Of a stretch of 14,654 bases of DNA, positions 14,654 through 14,654 are shown in pieces. Within the stretch, counting starts at the first letter, position 1. Each line of letters starts with the position of its first letter. Both the position numbers and the translations under genes were made by a program. The DNA comes from JANNRW01 sp031401815 (GTDB lineage: Bacteria; Desulfobacterota; Desulfuromonadia; Geobacterales; DSM-12255), in assembly GCA_031401815.1 (NCBI GenBank), contig JANNRW010000238.1, positions 1-14,654 on the forward strand. The letters are read 5' to 3'. The notes below the pieces were generated by a model, which saw only the letters and a list, made by a program, of their open reading frames with translations, was not told where the DNA came from and made no database searches.

Positions 14654-14654
14654 G

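Overview
The window looks like chromosomal DNA from a Geobacter-type bacterium (Desulfuromonadota). The main reason is the gene order rpsO - pnp - M16 peptidase - dut, followed by an M29 aminopeptidase and a YciO-type protein. The envelope genes and the short tandem heptamer/octamer repeats between genes fit that group. This placement rests on gene order and protein character, not on a database search. Every intact gene is on the minus strand. The only plus-strand coding trace is a decayed fragment at 3656-3865.

Read in the direction of transcription (high to low coordinates), the window opens with an imperfect palindrome and a candidate promoter. These are followed by rpsO (ribosomal protein S15) and pnp (polynucleotide phosphorylase), separated by a structured leader whose long hairpin lies where E. 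coli pnp carries its RNase III/PNPase autoregulation hairpin. A clear intrinsic terminator closes pnp. Next come an M16 zinc peptidase and dut (dUTPase, TTG start). An array of eleven octamers begins at the dut stop codon. After it lies a tightly packed five-gene run: M29 aminopeptidase, YciO/Sua5-type protein, a small three-helix membrane protein, a two-helix membrane protein with a coiled coil and a cytoplasmic NERD nuclease-like domain, and yacG (gyrase inhibitor). The start-stop overlaps in this run suggest one transcript.

A 175 bp element made of inverted heptamer arrays separates yacG from gltX (glutamyl-tRNA synthetase). gltX is followed by tRNA-Gly(CCC) and an intrinsic terminator. 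About 0.9 kb without an intact gene follows, holding only the 3' remnant of a DUF4143-type ATPase gene; this may be what is left of an element inserted beside the tRNA.

The last block is an envelope/exopolysaccharide-type cluster: a DUF1972-type glycosyltransferase, a lipoprotein, a terminator-like hairpin, and a YjbH-family outer-membrane protein that runs off the window edge. The hairpin leaves no room for a separate promoter before the YjbH gene, so it may act as an attenuator.

The most unusual items are the membrane-sensor/NERD protein in an operon with yacG, the two short-unit repeat structures, the pnp leader, and the hairpin inside the exopolysaccharide cluster.
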